A DNA stretch of 64,000 nucleotides from Pseudomonas psychrophila HA-4 (GTDB taxonomy: Bacteria > Pseudomonadota > Gammaproteobacteria > Pseudomonadales > Pseudomonadaceae): the NCBI RefSeq assembly GCF_000282975.1, contig NZ_ALJC01000050.1, forward strand, positions 39,766 to 103,765, written 5' to 3'. The translations under genes and the position numbers were made by a program. Every line of letters starts with the position of its first letter. Position 1 is the stretch's first letter. Positions 1 through 8,161 of the stretch are shown one piece after another. The notes beneath the pieces are model-generated. The model was given only the letters and a program-made list of their open reading frames with translations. It ran no database searches and was not told the origin of the DNA.

Positions 1-1126
1 TCGCCAACTGATCACCTATTTTTTTCAATCCCTGACACAGGGACTCGCGCGGTGCCAACTCATACAGCGTCACCGCCTGATTCTTGGCATTGATCCGCAA
101 CTCGGGGCTCAGCGGTAACGTGGCCATCACCGGGAAACCAAAACTTTTGGCCAGCGCATCAGCATCCGGGGCAACGCCGCGCAAGTAACGGTCGACCACC
201 AAGGCGGCGTGTTCCAGCTTCATACCCTTGGCACGCCACACGCTGAGCACGTCCAGATTGCGTCGACAATCGAGCACACTCTGATCGGTGTACCAGAGCA
301 ATTTGTCGCAATGGCTGACAAAGGTCCGTAAGGCCTCACCGTCCGGTTGCCCCGTGAGGTTCACCACGATGTGTTGAAAGTGCTGACGCAGGGCGCTGAG
401 TAACATGAACAACTCGGCGGCGCTGGTCTGCTCCACCGGCTCATCGTTGGCACTGCTGGCCAGGACGCGCATGCCACCCGGCGCACTGGTAAAAGCACTG
501 TCGATCAAGGTGCTGTCCAGACGACGCAAATGACGCAGGGCATCGCCAAAAAAGAACGAACTTTCTAGGCCCAGCAACGCTAGGCCGTCGCCCCGCGGAA
601 CCCCTAAATCTAGAAACAGGGTGTTCTGCCCGCTCTTTTGCACTTCCAATCCCAAGTGGCTGGCGACCAATGCACCATCGGCGTTGCATTGCGCGCTGAA
701 CAACACCGTCAAACCACCCAACTCGGTATTCGGCACAGTCGGCGGCAAGCGTTTGCTCAAGCGCCGAACCAACCCGGCCACCTCACTGGAGCGCGAGCCG
801 TAGGCGACAAAGTCTCGCGCCCCGGCACGCATTGCATTTAACACCAACTGGTTATCCATGCCGTCGCCCAACGCGACAATGGCCAGCATCGGTTTGGCTT
901 CCAGCGCACCTTCAATCAACGCGCACTGTGACACCACTTTTTCGCGGTCCAGCCCCACAAACACCAAGCCGGCGAAGGTCACGTCAATCAACGCCAGCAA
1001 CTCATCCAGGCTACTGTTTCCGGCGCCCACCACTTGCCCCAGCGGCGCCAGCGCACCTTGTAACCACTCAAGGTCCGTGTTGTTGCGCGTCAGCGCGAGA
1101 AACGTCTGGCTTAGGCTCTGGCTCAT
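1..1126 (-). CDS. tadZ: TadZ/CpaE-like pilus assembly protein, C-terminus cut by the window edge
   Basis: The frame is open from an ATG at 1126 to base 1, giving about 375 residues with the C-terminus outside the window. Family role: TadZ/CpaE proteins are MinD/ParA-like ATPase relatives that place and assemble the Tad (Flp) pilus machine at the inner membrane. The first ~120 residues resemble an atypical receiver domain; the rest resembles a P-loop ATPase, with a hydrophobic LFLDLG strand and a later LLWYTDQS strand. The P-loop position reads FSAQCNADGALVASH and lacks the GK[ST] lysine, so nucleotide binding may be lost, as in other atypical TadZ proteins. Its ATG overlaps the TGA of the upstream secretin gene (ATGA), so the two are translationally coupled. 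The rest of the tad cluster (tadA onward) would lie below base 1. The family call is confident; the symbol is by context. Confidence 0.8.
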   Translation of the reverse strand, partial: MSQSLSQTFLALTRNNTDLEWLQGALAPLGQVVGAGNSSLDELLALIDVTFAGLVFVGLDREKVVSQCALIEGALEAKPMLAIVALGDGMDNQLVLNAMRAGARDFVAYGSRSSEVAGLVRRLSKRLPPTVPNTELGGLTVLFSAQCNADGALVASHLGLEVQKSGQNTLFLDLGVPRGDGLALLGLESSFFFGDALRHLRRLDSTLIDSAFTSAPGGMRVLASSANDEPVEQTSAAELFMLLSALRQHFQHIVVNLTGQPDGEALRTFVSHCDKLLWYTDQSVLDCRRNLDVLSVWRAKGMKLEHAALVVDRYLRGVAPDADALAKSFGFPVMATLPLSPELRINAKNQAVTLYELAPRESLCQGLKKIGDQLA

Positions 1127-2349
1127 TGGGATAACCCACTACGGCGGTTGAAATTGCCGTTTTCAAGGAAGTACAGGCGATACCAGTTAGGGTCATAATT
1201 GCGCAGATTTTCGCCAGGCAGATTAGGCAACTGTGCGTTAGCTGCCAGCGGCTGAACCAAATGCGGGGTCACGATCATCAGCAGTTCTTTGTCTTCGCGG
1301 CTGATGTTCGAATCACGGAAGAACGCGCCGAGTACCGGAATGTCGCCAAGCCCCGGAAATTTATTGACCTGCGAACTGTTTCGCGAGCTGATCAAGCCAC
1401 TGATGACGAAGCTCTCACCATCGCCCAATGAAATGCTGGTATCGGTGCGCCGAATATTCAGCCCCGGCACCGCAGTGCCGGCAATCGTCACCGCATTGGT
1501 GTAATCCAGCTCACTGACTTCGGGCGCCACTTTCAGCAAGATCCGATCACGCCCTATTACCGTCGGGGTCAGCGTGAGACGAATACCAAACTCCTTGTAC
1601 TCGATGGAAACGTTATCGCTGCCACTGCTGGGCACCGGGATAGGCACTTCGCCACCCGCTAGAAACGTTGCACTCTGCCCACTTAATGCGACCAAACTTG
1701 GGCGCGCCAAGGTGTAGGCAAAGCCACTGCCTTCCAGCGCATTGATCATGGCTTTGACCCGTCCACCGCCAAAACCAATGTTGAAGTACTTGCCGTTAGC
1801 CACCGGCCCACCGGTTATGACGCTCTCGGCATTGCTGATAAATGAGCCCGGTGATCCGAACAGAAAGTCCTTGCCCATGCCGAAAATCGAGGTGCTGGCT
1901 TCTTGCAACTTAGTGCGGCTGACTTCAACAAAACGAATATCGGTTTGCACCTGGCTGGGCAATGTCGCATCGGCAGACGGTGGCAATGCGCTGCTGGTAA
2001 AGCCTTCAGTGGCTCTGCCTTTGACGAATACCATGCTTTGGCGCGGCGACTTCGAACAGGCAGTCCAGACCATCAGGCTGGTAGTGCCCGGCGCCACACC
2101 GGTGAGCAAAAAGTCATTGCTGCCATTGGCATGCACATCGGCAATGCTTGGGTCGCCCACGGCAATGCGCGAAATGCTGACGGGGGAGTTCAGTGCTTGC
2201 TGGGCGCCTTGGGCCACTTCCACCACCGCAGGCAACTGCCCAAGCGCGGTGCAATTGTTCGAGGCGGCCAACGCCATTTCAACGGTTAAGCTGCTCAAGA
2301 CCAATGTCCAGGCAACTCGTTTGTACAGTGCAACGCGACGTTCGCTCAT
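1123..2349 (-). CDS. rcpA: Tad pilus secretin RcpA/CpaC
   Basis: A 408-residue outer-membrane secretin forming the channel through which the Flp pilus exits. It has an N-terminal signal peptide (hydrophobic WTLVLSSLTVEMALA, residues ~14-29). A pilus/BON-like N-domain follows (SISRIAVGDPSIADV at ~60-75). The secretin domain covers roughly residues 190-385, including VISGLISSRNSS and the typical C-terminal signature VNKFPGLGDIPVLGAFF with ELLMIVTPHLV. At 408 residues it is on the short side for the family. The ATG at 2349 has an AAGGAAG ribosome site. It lies 26 bp downstream of cpaB and overlaps tadZ by 3 bases, forming the operon cpaB-rcpA-tadZ. Confidence 0.9.
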   Translation of the reverse strand: MSERRVALYKRVAWTLVLSSLTVEMALAASNNCTALGQLPAVVEVAQGAQQALNSPVSISRIAVGDPSIADVHANGSNDFLLTGVAPGTTSLMVWTACSKSPRQSMVFVKGRATEGFTSSALPPSADATLPSQVQTDIRFVEVSRTKLQEASTSIFGMGKDFLFGSPGSFISNAESVITGGPVANGKYFNIGFGGGRVKAMINALEGSGFAYTLARPSLVALSGQSATFLAGGEVPIPVPSSGSDNVSIEYKEFGIRLTLTPTVIGRDRILLKVAPEVSELDYTNAVTIAGTAVPGLNIRRTDTSISLGDGESFVISGLISSRNSSQVNKFPGLGDIPVLGAFFRDSNISREDKELLMIVTPHLVQPLAANAQLPNLPGENLRNYDPNWYRLYFLENGNFNRRSGLSQ

Positions 2350-2375
2350 GGTGGACTTCCTTGTAGATCAGGATT

Positions 2376-3311
2376 TTATTGACCAGGCTGCTTGGCCGCT
2401 TGATTGCCGCGAATAATTTCAATACCGCGTGGCCGAGGAACACCGTAATGACCGGGCACCGAGGCTTTTACCGGGTTGACCATGGACAACTGGTTGAACT
2501 GATACAGGCTGCGCTTAGCGTTATCGAGATTGCTCGAGGCCTCTTTTTCGCCTGCCCAGTATTTGCTCAGGCGCTGCTCTTGGGCACTGCGCACGGCCAA
2601 GCGCAGCGTCCCGGCCTGGGTGGCAAGCATCAGTTGATCCAGCAACGGCTCGGGAACGGCCAGCACTGCGGTCCGGGCAGCGACGCGGCGTTGTGTTTGC
2701 TTCAAAGCCTCTTCGGCATTCAGCGGGGGATTGGCCGGTTGGCCGTCGCTGGTCAGGCCCATCTCATCACCCACACTCAACACCCGCACGGCGGGCAGCA
2801 CCACCTGCGCGGACTGTTGCGGGTTGGCCGTGTCTTGGCGCAAAAACAGAAGAACGTCGACGTAATCGCCTGGTGTTAATTGCCCTGCGGCGCCGATGAC
2901 TTCGTCAATCGCTACTGCCAGAGCGCGCTCATCAGGACGAATCATTCGCGCCAATGGCCCACCCACTTCAAAACTTTGCTCATTCAGCCACGTACCAGCA
3001 CTGAGGCTGCGCCAGGGTGTGCGACCCACCGCCTGATCAAGCGAGGAGAAGCTGCCAATCGGTGCTGTGTGCAATTTTTCTACGGTGAGGTCATCGGCTA
3101 TCAGCGCCACGTGGGGTGGCACATCGCGGGTGAGCACGACCACTAGCTTAAGGGTTTTGTCCTCAACGGCGGCCACACCTTGCTCAACGACCTCTGTGAC
3201 CGGAACGGCAGCAACCGGCTGTTGCCGGCTTAACACCAGCCCCCAGTAACCGGTGGCAATGGCGCCCACAAACAGCACGCCTGCCAGTATTAAACTACGT
3301 CGATTGTTCAT
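2376..3311 (-). CDS. cpaB: Flp pilus assembly protein CpaB/RcpC
   Basis: A 311-residue protein with an N-terminal membrane anchor (SLILAGVLFVGAIATGYWG, residues ~6-24). An SAF-like domain follows (VVVLTRDVPPHVALIADDL at ~55-75), then the RcpC/CpaB domain (ALAVAIDEVIGAAGQL and PGDYVDVLLFLRQ). CpaB proteins act in the periplasm with the secretin during Flp pilus assembly and have been linked to pilin modification in some species. The frame extends to a GTG at 3317, but the ATG at 3311 is preceded by a strong GGGGAG seven bases away and is preferred. It is the first gene of the leftward tad operon; its promoter must lie in the 339-bp gap shared with flp. Confidence 0.87.
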   Translation of the reverse strand: MNNRRSLILAGVLFVGAIATGYWGLVLSRQQPVAAVPVTEVVEQGVAAVEDKTLKLVVVLTRDVPPHVALIADDLTVEKLHTAPIGSFSSLDQAVGRTPWRSLSAGTWLNEQSFEVGGPLARMIRPDERALAVAIDEVIGAAGQLTPGDYVDVLLFLRQDTANPQQSAQVVLPAVRVLSVGDEMGLTSDGQPANPPLNAEEALKQTQRRVAARTAVLAVPEPLLDQLMLATQAGTLRLAVRSAQEQRLSKYWAGEKEASSNLDNAKRSLYQFNQLSMVNPVKASVPGHYGVPRPRGIEIIRGNQAAKQPGQ

Positions 3312-3650
3312 AAACACACTCCCCTTCTTCTTGACTGCGCACTGCTGATAAATGACCCGCTCGCACTCAGGCAGTTATGAACAGGCAACGCTGTTACAAC
3401 CGTTTCGCTATTTGAAAATAGCGCACGCAAATCAAAATGCCATTAGTGGAACTAAAAATCTTTAATACATTCTGATTACCTTGATTCAGCACACATTTTT
3501 CCCGGCACTCTTTAGGATTAATACTTTCTGATTAGTTAGTTATTACAGTTGCTGAATCATTAATTATTGCCAATTCTGTAATGGCAAATGGGAACCACGC
3601 AGTATCACAATGACGCAGTGCCCTCCCCCGGTGCACCAAGGAGATGTCAG
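3312..3650. promoter_or_regulatory. Divergent cpaB / flp promoter region with a 17-bp direct repeat
   Basis: AT-rich 339-bp gap between the leftward cpaB operon and the rightward flp gene. It holds two near-identical direct repeats, TTAATACATTCTGATTA at 3462-3478 and TTAATACTTTCTGATTA at 3518-3534 (16 of 17 bases equal, start-to-start spacing 56 bp). Spaced copies like these suggest a regulator binding on one face of the helix. P. aeruginosa Tad genes are controlled by the response regulator PprB, but I cannot say that this is its site. No gene was seen here. Confidence 0.5.
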
Positions 3651-3869
3651 ATGTTTTTAAATACTGTTCTTACCGTATATGTCACTACCCAAGTATTCCT
3701 GACACGCCAAGCCAAACTGTTTGTTCAACGAACAGAAGGTGCGTCGGGTATTGAATACGCCATTATTGCGGCGATGGTGGCGGTGGTCATTGCTGGGTTA
3801 TCACCGGCCGTGCAAACAGAGGTCACCAGTATCTTTACCAAGATCACGGCAGGATTGAAAACAGCTTGA
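3651..3869 (+). CDS. flp: Flp type IVb major pilin
   Basis: A 72-residue prepilin, the structural subunit of the Tad pilus. It has a short leader, then the class IVb processing site EG|ASGIEYAIIAAMVAVVIAG: a Gly before the cut, Glu at +5 and Tyr at +6, followed by the hydrophobic polymerisation helix. Size and motif fit the family closely. The frame opens at 3588, but the ATG at 3651 has AAGGAG at 3638-3643 and yields a normal leader length. It is transcribed away from the cpaB operon. Cleavage would need a TadV/FppA prepilin peptidase, which is not in this window. Confidence 0.92.
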   Translation: MFLNTVLTVYVTTQVFLTRQAKLFVQRTEGASGIEYAIIAAMVAVVIAGLSPAVQTEVTSIFTKITAGLKTA

Positions 3870-3889
3870 TTCATGGGTGACTAAGAGTA

Positions 3890-4294
3890 ATGGGCATGCT
3901 TCCTTTCTCAACACGCCAACAGTTGCTCTTGGTGGATGACGAAGAAGACGCACTGCTGGAGTTGGCTGAACTGTTGGAGGGCGAGAACTTTTGTTGCTTC
4001 ACGGCAACATCAGTCACACTCGCCCTTCAACAGTTGACCCAACACCCAGACATTGCACTGGTCATCACCGACCTCCGTATGCCGGAGGAAAGCGGCATTG
4101 AGCTGATTCAGCGCCTGCGCAAACACACATCGCGCCAGCATTTACCGGTCATCGTCATATCGGGGCACGCCGACATGAACGATGTCAGTGACCTCTTGCG
4201 CTTGCAGGTTCTGGACCTGTTTCGCAAGCCCATCTATCACGTGCGCCTGATTAACACCCTCGACACTCTCTTCCCGATACCCACTGTTTTATAA
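3890..4294 (+). CDS. Stand-alone receiver-domain response regulator
   Basis: A 134-residue single-domain protein covering one CheY-like receiver. The acidic pocket (LLLVDDEED, Asp16/Asp17), phospho-acceptor Asp61 in VITDLRMP, the Ser in VIVISGH and the Lys in LFRKP are all present, so it should be phosphorylatable. There is no DNA-binding or enzymatic output domain. It starts 20 bp after the flp stop codon, so it is probably co-transcribed with the pilin gene and may tune pilus expression or assembly; that is inference. A second ATG at 3896 has a better spaced AAGAG ribosome site and could be the real start. Its cognate kinase is not visible. Confidence 0.8.
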   Translation: MGMLPFSTRQQLLLVDDEEDALLELAELLEGENFCCFTATSVTLALQQLTQHPDIALVITDLRMPEESGIELIQRLRKHTSRQHLPVIVISGHADMNDVSDLLRLQVLDLFRKPIYHVRLINTLDTLFPIPTVL

Positions 4295-4420
4295 CGCTCC
4301 ATTCCCCGTTTTATTACCCATAAACTCCCATAAAGGCTGTGATCATTTGATCTGTCACGCGCCTGAATACCTGCACGCAAACACATCAAACGATGACAAC
4401 CCTGGGAAGTTTAAACAGAC

Positions 4421-6103
4421 TTACAACTGATAACTAAAGCTCAACGTATAGCGTGGCCGACGATTAAAACTGTCCAGTGCCATATCCGACATTGGCTTAG
4501 CAACTTCCACTGCAATATTGTAATAACGCTTATCGCCAAAACGCAGCCCAACCGCAGCAGACGACATATCAGAGCCTTTAAGAGGAAGTTCATTGAACCA
4601 TGTTTTTGCCCTGTCCAAAACGGCATACGGCTGTAACAATTTCACCCACTCGCCTTCGCGGTTAACGCTGTAGTTGAGTTCATACGCAACGCCCCAGCCT
4701 TTATCACCGGAGGCCTGATCATCGGGATAACCGCGACCAAAGTTCTGCCCCCCAAAAGCAGCACGCTCACTGTTCGGCAAACTGTCGTCAGTCCAATACA
4801 ACGCACCCGACATCACACCTTGCCAATTGTCGAAGAAGGTATCGCTTTGCACCCCAGATACGCGCAGACGAAAGAAGTCCAAGTCGTAGCGAGTGCCGGT
4901 CAAGTTGCTCTCGGTCTTGGCCCCCATACCATTAATACCTTGGTACACACCGCCACTGACAATACGCAACTGACTGGCCGTGGACGTGCGCCAGTCACCC
5001 TCAAAGGCCAGTGCTCGGACATTGGTTTTTTCACTGATACTTTGCGAATACCCGACCACCTCATAGTCGGTCTTGTCGTTGACCCCGTACAAGCGGCCCG
5101 CGACGCTTAGCCATTGGTCCGGCGCGACAATTAGCGGGTGGCTGACGCCAATCGAAAAACGATCATTCTCGCGATGGGGCTTGAGCTCAAAGCCATCACT
5201 GGTGGCAATGTTGGTGCCCGGATCACTGCGATAACGCGCGCCATACAGGCTCAACTGCGTGCCTTCGGCGTTGAGGTATTGGCTGTAATCGAGACGGTAG
5301 TAGTGCTCTTTGTCGTTGCCGGGCGGGAACAATCCGCTCAAGGTCAGTTGCTCGGCCATGGCAGTTTGCGAGTTGCTGCTCACGCCAAACAAGGCCTGGG
5401 TACTGCCACGACTGCCTTCCGTCATGCTCATGCTGGTGGTGAAAGGTTTGCGGCTGGCAGTGACATGCAGGGTTGCCGCACCATCCGTGGTGCCCGGCGG
5501 AGGCACTTGCGCCTGCAAGGTCACACCCGGAATCCGGCTCATCAGCGTGGCATATCGATCAAAGGTTTTGCGGGTCAACGGGCGCTCACCCTTGAGCTTA
5601 TCGACCAGTTCATCAATAAATCCTTTGACCCGCCCTACATCGCCATCGACCTTGTAATCACGGATATACCCTTCGACCAACACCACGCGCACCAATCCTT
5701 GGTCAAAGTTCTGCGGGGGCAAAAAAGCATACGACAACAAGTAGCCATCGGCTTGGTAACGCTGGGTGATGCTGCGCGTGGCCTCAATCAATTCGGCCAA
5801 GGTGATTTCATGCCCCAGTAACGGTTTATACGCCGCGCCCAACTCTTGCAGCGGGTACACCGTACCGCCTTCAATCTGCAATTTACGGATGGTCAGTTTG
5901 GTGCCCATCAATAACGGCTGAGATTCAGCGGCACCCGGTTTAGGCAGTTCCAGCGCAGGCGTCTGCGGGCGATAGGCATCCACCGGCAAGTTGGGCGTTG
6001 GCAGGGACTGCAGGGTGTCGTTGCTGTTGAGGTAACGCGGAAGGGGTTCGGCACTCACATACGGGGTTAATGCCAAGAGTAAAAAAGGGACGTACGTTCG
6101 CAT
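4421..6103 (-). CDS. TpsB / ShlB-FhaC-HecB family outer-membrane transporter
   Basis: A 560-residue two-partner-secretion type transporter. A signal peptide (MRTYVPFLLLALTPYVSA) is followed by a linker, then POTRA-like modules (LTIRKLQIEGG from ~70; FDQGLVRVVLVEGYI from ~145). A 16-strand barrel with the conserved GRGYPDDQ loop motif (equivalent to VRGY/F) and the terminal strand YTLSFSYQL complete it. TpsB proteins export long beta-helical TpsA proteins. No TpsA is encoded next to it, only a Gly-rich lipoprotein upstream. The frame extends to 6238, but the ATG at 6103 has GGAG six bases upstream and begins the signal peptide. A 7-bp hairpin (6146-6163) lies in its leader. Confidence 0.85.
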   Translation of the reverse strand: MRTYVPFLLLALTPYVSAEPLPRYLNSNDTLQSLPTPNLPVDAYRPQTPALELPKPGAAESQPLLMGTKLTIRKLQIEGGTVYPLQELGAAYKPLLGHEITLAELIEATRSITQRYQADGYLLSYAFLPPQNFDQGLVRVVLVEGYIRDYKVDGDVGRVKGFIDELVDKLKGERPLTRKTFDRYATLMSRIPGVTLQAQVPPPGTTDGAATLHVTASRKPFTTSMSMTEGSRGSTQALFGVSSNSQTAMAEQLTLSGLFPPGNDKEHYYRLDYSQYLNAEGTQLSLYGARYRSDPGTNIATSDGFELKPHRENDRFSIGVSHPLIVAPDQWLSVAGRLYGVNDKTDYEVVGYSQSISEKTNVRALAFEGDWRTSTASQLRIVSGGVYQGINGMGAKTESNLTGTRYDLDFFRLRVSGVQSDTFFDNWQGVMSGALYWTDDSLPNSERAAFGGQNFGRGYPDDQASGDKGWGVAYELNYSVNREGEWVKLLQPYAVLDRAKTWFNELPLKGSDMSSAAVGLRFGDKRYYNIAVEVAKPMSDMALDSFNRRPRYTLSFSYQL

Positions 6104-6196
6104 ATGACACTCCATGGTCAACTTCAGCGGCTTAACGATCTGGGTCGTCATCTGGCGATGACGCTGTCCAAATAGCAGTCCTACAACCTGGACATG

Positions 6197-6230
6197 AAAA
6201 AAGACGAGAGATCCAAATGAATCTCTCGTC
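6197..6230 (-). terminator. Rho-independent terminator of the Gly-rich lipoprotein gene
   Basis: A perfect 10-bp inverted repeat (6203-6212 with 6221-6230, 8-base loop) is followed on the minus strand by six T residues (A-run at 6197-6202). It separates the lipoprotein gene from the TpsB gene, so the latter probably has its own promoter between 6104 and 6196. Confidence 0.85.
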
Positions 6231-6286
6231 CCAACCAAGCGTAGGCGTTGTAGAAGTGGCCGTCGAACCGGCCAGGTGCAATTTCG

Positions 6287-7807
6287 TTAGTTTTTCTTGC
6301 CCAAGTTGCCTAACCCGCCAAGCACACCCCCAACCAAGCCACCGACCAAACCTGTGCCAGAACTTGCACCTGCACCTGCACCTGCGCCAGCAACAGCCCC
6401 TGCCCCGGCGCCAACACCTGCGCCTGAAGGGGTGGTTACTGCGCCGACACCGGCCCCAACACCCACACCTGCTCCAATACCCACACCGCCCAGCAAGCCG
6501 CCAACACCCCCTGCACCCTCACCAGAACCGGTGACAGTACCCACAACACCACCGACCGTACTTGCAACACCGCCCAACACGCCGCCCACACCGCCGGCGC
6601 CAGTAACGGTGCCCGAGCCACCTGTCACACCACCCAGCAAGCCGCCGCCTGCACCTGCACCACCCACCGCGCCGGTCACGCCACCGAGTAATCCACCAAC
6701 CCCAGTGCCAGTACCTGTGCCTGTACCCGGCGCCGGATTCACATAACCACCGGCCTTGTCAGCCACACCGCCGACACCGACCAAGACACCCCCGACCAGC
6801 GTGGTCACCGGGTTTTGATCACCGACGGTAGTCACCTTATTGCCAAGGCCAGTCACCACACCGCCCACCTTATTCAAGACACCATCCACGGGCGCTCCCA
6901 AACCTGTCGCCGTGCCAACTTGACCCGTGGTTTTCTCGACCAGCGAAATCACGGGTACCAGCACCTTGCCATTAACCGTGCCGGTCAATTTGCCCAATTG
7001 GCCGCTGGTGATGTCAGTGGTCAAGGTATTACCGATCATGGTGACGGTTGTGCCGACCTTGCCCACCAAGCCGCCAGCCACGCCTGTCACTTTGTCTGTC
7101 ACGCCACCCACCAACGGGATATGGCTGATGGGTGTGTTGTCGAGCAGGCCACTAACGCCTTGTCCCAGAGAGGACACACCTTTGCCGACATCAGCCACCG
7201 CATTGGTTGCGCCAGCAGCAGTGAGGCCCAGCGAGTTTTTATCAGTGCCCAGCGTGCCCAGGCCTTTCAAACCATCGCTGATGGACGTCACTGCATTGCC
7301 GGTATTGGTGACTAGGCCTGCGGCCGCCCCCACCACAGGAACGGTAGTGAGCGTGGTGCCCACACCGCTGACGGCCGTGCCAACACCCCCCACTGCTGTG
7401 CCGACCTGGCTAACTACCTGGCCGGTGACCAGAGGCGTGTTGCTGGCGCCGTTACCGCCACCGTTGTTTCCGCCGCCGTTATTACCCCCGCCATTGTTGC
7501 CACCGCCGTTATTACCGCCACCGTTGTTTCCACCGCCATTGTTGCCACCGCCATTACCGCCACCGTTATTTCCACCGCCATTGTTGCCACCGCCATTACC
7601 ACCACCGTTGTTTCCACCGCCTGTGCCGCCATCACCACCACCGGTACCACCACCGTCACCACCACCTGTGCCGCCCGTACCGCTGTCAGGCGTGCTCGAT
7701 TCAACATGACTTTTGGATCCGCCACCGCCGCTATGGCAGCCAGCAAGGCTGACGGTCATCACCAACAGAAGGGCTGTGCTTGTTTTTAACCAAAGTTGAG
7801 TGTTCAT
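6287..7807 (-). CDS. Gly/Asn-repeat, Gly/Val-rich surface lipoprotein (collagen-like annotation class)
   Basis: A 506-residue predicted lipoprotein. The N-terminal signal ends in the lipobox LAGC (Cys24), followed by HSGGGGS, so it should be lipidated. Residues ~43-62 are Gly/Thr/Asp-rich and ~63-120 are a GGGNN/GGGN tandem repeat. Residues ~125-380 are an alternating Val-Gly-Thr region (GVGTAVSGVGTTL, VGTTVTMIGNTLT), and the last ~120 residues are Gly/Ala-rich ending GLGNLGKKN. No catalytic motif is seen. Such proteins are often labelled collagen-like, but the repeats are not true Gly-X-Y. It lies upstream of the TpsB gene on the same strand, separated by a terminator, which suggests a surface or matrix role. 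The ATG at 7807 has an AAGGGA ribosome site. Confidence 0.75.
   Translation of the reverse strand: MNTQLWLKTSTALLLVMTVSLAGCHSGGGGSKSHVESSTPDSGTGGTGGGDGGGTGGGDGGTGGGNNGGGNGGGNNGGGNNGGGNGGGNNGGGNNGGGNNGGGNNGGGNNGGGNNGGGNGASNTPLVTGQVVSQVGTAVGGVGTAVSGVGTTLTTVPVVGAAAGLVTNTGNAVTSISDGLKGLGTLGTDKNSLGLTAAGATNAVADVGKGVSSLGQGVSGLLDNTPISHIPLVGGVTDKVTGVAGGLVGKVGTTVTMIGNTLTTDITSGQLGKLTGTVNGKVLVPVISLVEKTTGQVGTATGLGAPVDGVLNKVGGVVTGLGNKVTTVGDQNPVTTLVGGVLVGVGGVADKAGGYVNPAPGTGTGTGTGVGGLLGGVTGAVGGAGAGGGLLGGVTGGSGTVTGAGGVGGVLGGVASTVGGVVGTVTGSGEGAGGVGGLLGGVGIGAGVGVGAGVGAVTTPSGAGVGAGAGAVAGAGAGAGASSGTGLVGGLVGGVLGGLGNLGKKN
7448..7621 (-). repeat. In-gene tandem repeat encoding GGGNN / GGGN units
   Basis: About 58 codons of GGGNN (15-bp) and GGGN (12-bp) units, codons 63-120 of the lipoprotein gene. 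Gly and Asn codons vary between units, so the DNA copies are near-identical rather than identical. Such a tract can change length by slippage in whole-codon steps. Confidence 0.85.
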
Positions 7808-8161
7808 GATTTATTCCCTTGCACCTGATTCGCCTAAGTTCGAAAGCTCTCTGCTCTAACGTCAGAGATGCGTTCGTCCGTGGCTTCATATCTACGCCGC
7901 ATCAGGATTAGAACAATTCACAACTTGGTATTAACCCCTTCTATATCCATGGGTTTCAGTTCATTTAATGATTAATACTTTTGGCTCATAAGATTTTAAA
8001 AAATCTTATAAATCAATGAGTAAGTTTTTATCATGTTGTGCGCGCACAACTCTTGATCACTAAAGATATAACGCTAATTGATGTGTCTTTTTATGGGGTG
8101 GGTGCCTAGCTGTTCTTTGCGAAATACTCCAACAGAGGCACGGCCGACCTGAAGGCCGCCC
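7808..8161. promoter_or_regulatory. Upstream region of the lipoprotein gene, with a perfect 10-bp inverted repeat
   Basis: A 354-bp AT-rich gap. ATAAGATTTT at 7988-7997 and AAAATCTTAT at 8000-8009 form a perfect inverted repeat around two A residues, a plausible operator. Eighteen bases before it, GATTAATACTTT (7970-7981) matches exactly 12 bases of the second direct repeat in front of flp (3516-3527). No gene was found in the gap. Confidence 0.45.

Noticed and set aside
7448..7621. Regular repeats resembling a CRISPR array
   Set aside because: The units are 12-15 bp, adjacent without spacers, and encode GGGNN in frame.
6297..7709. Long Pro/Thr/Ala-rich plus-strand ORFs opposite the lipoprotein gene (6297-6746 and 6927-7709)
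   Set aside because: They are the complement of the Gly/Val/Asn repeat gene; low-complexity codons keep the opposite frame open. The minus-strand gene has a lipobox, ribosome site and terminator.
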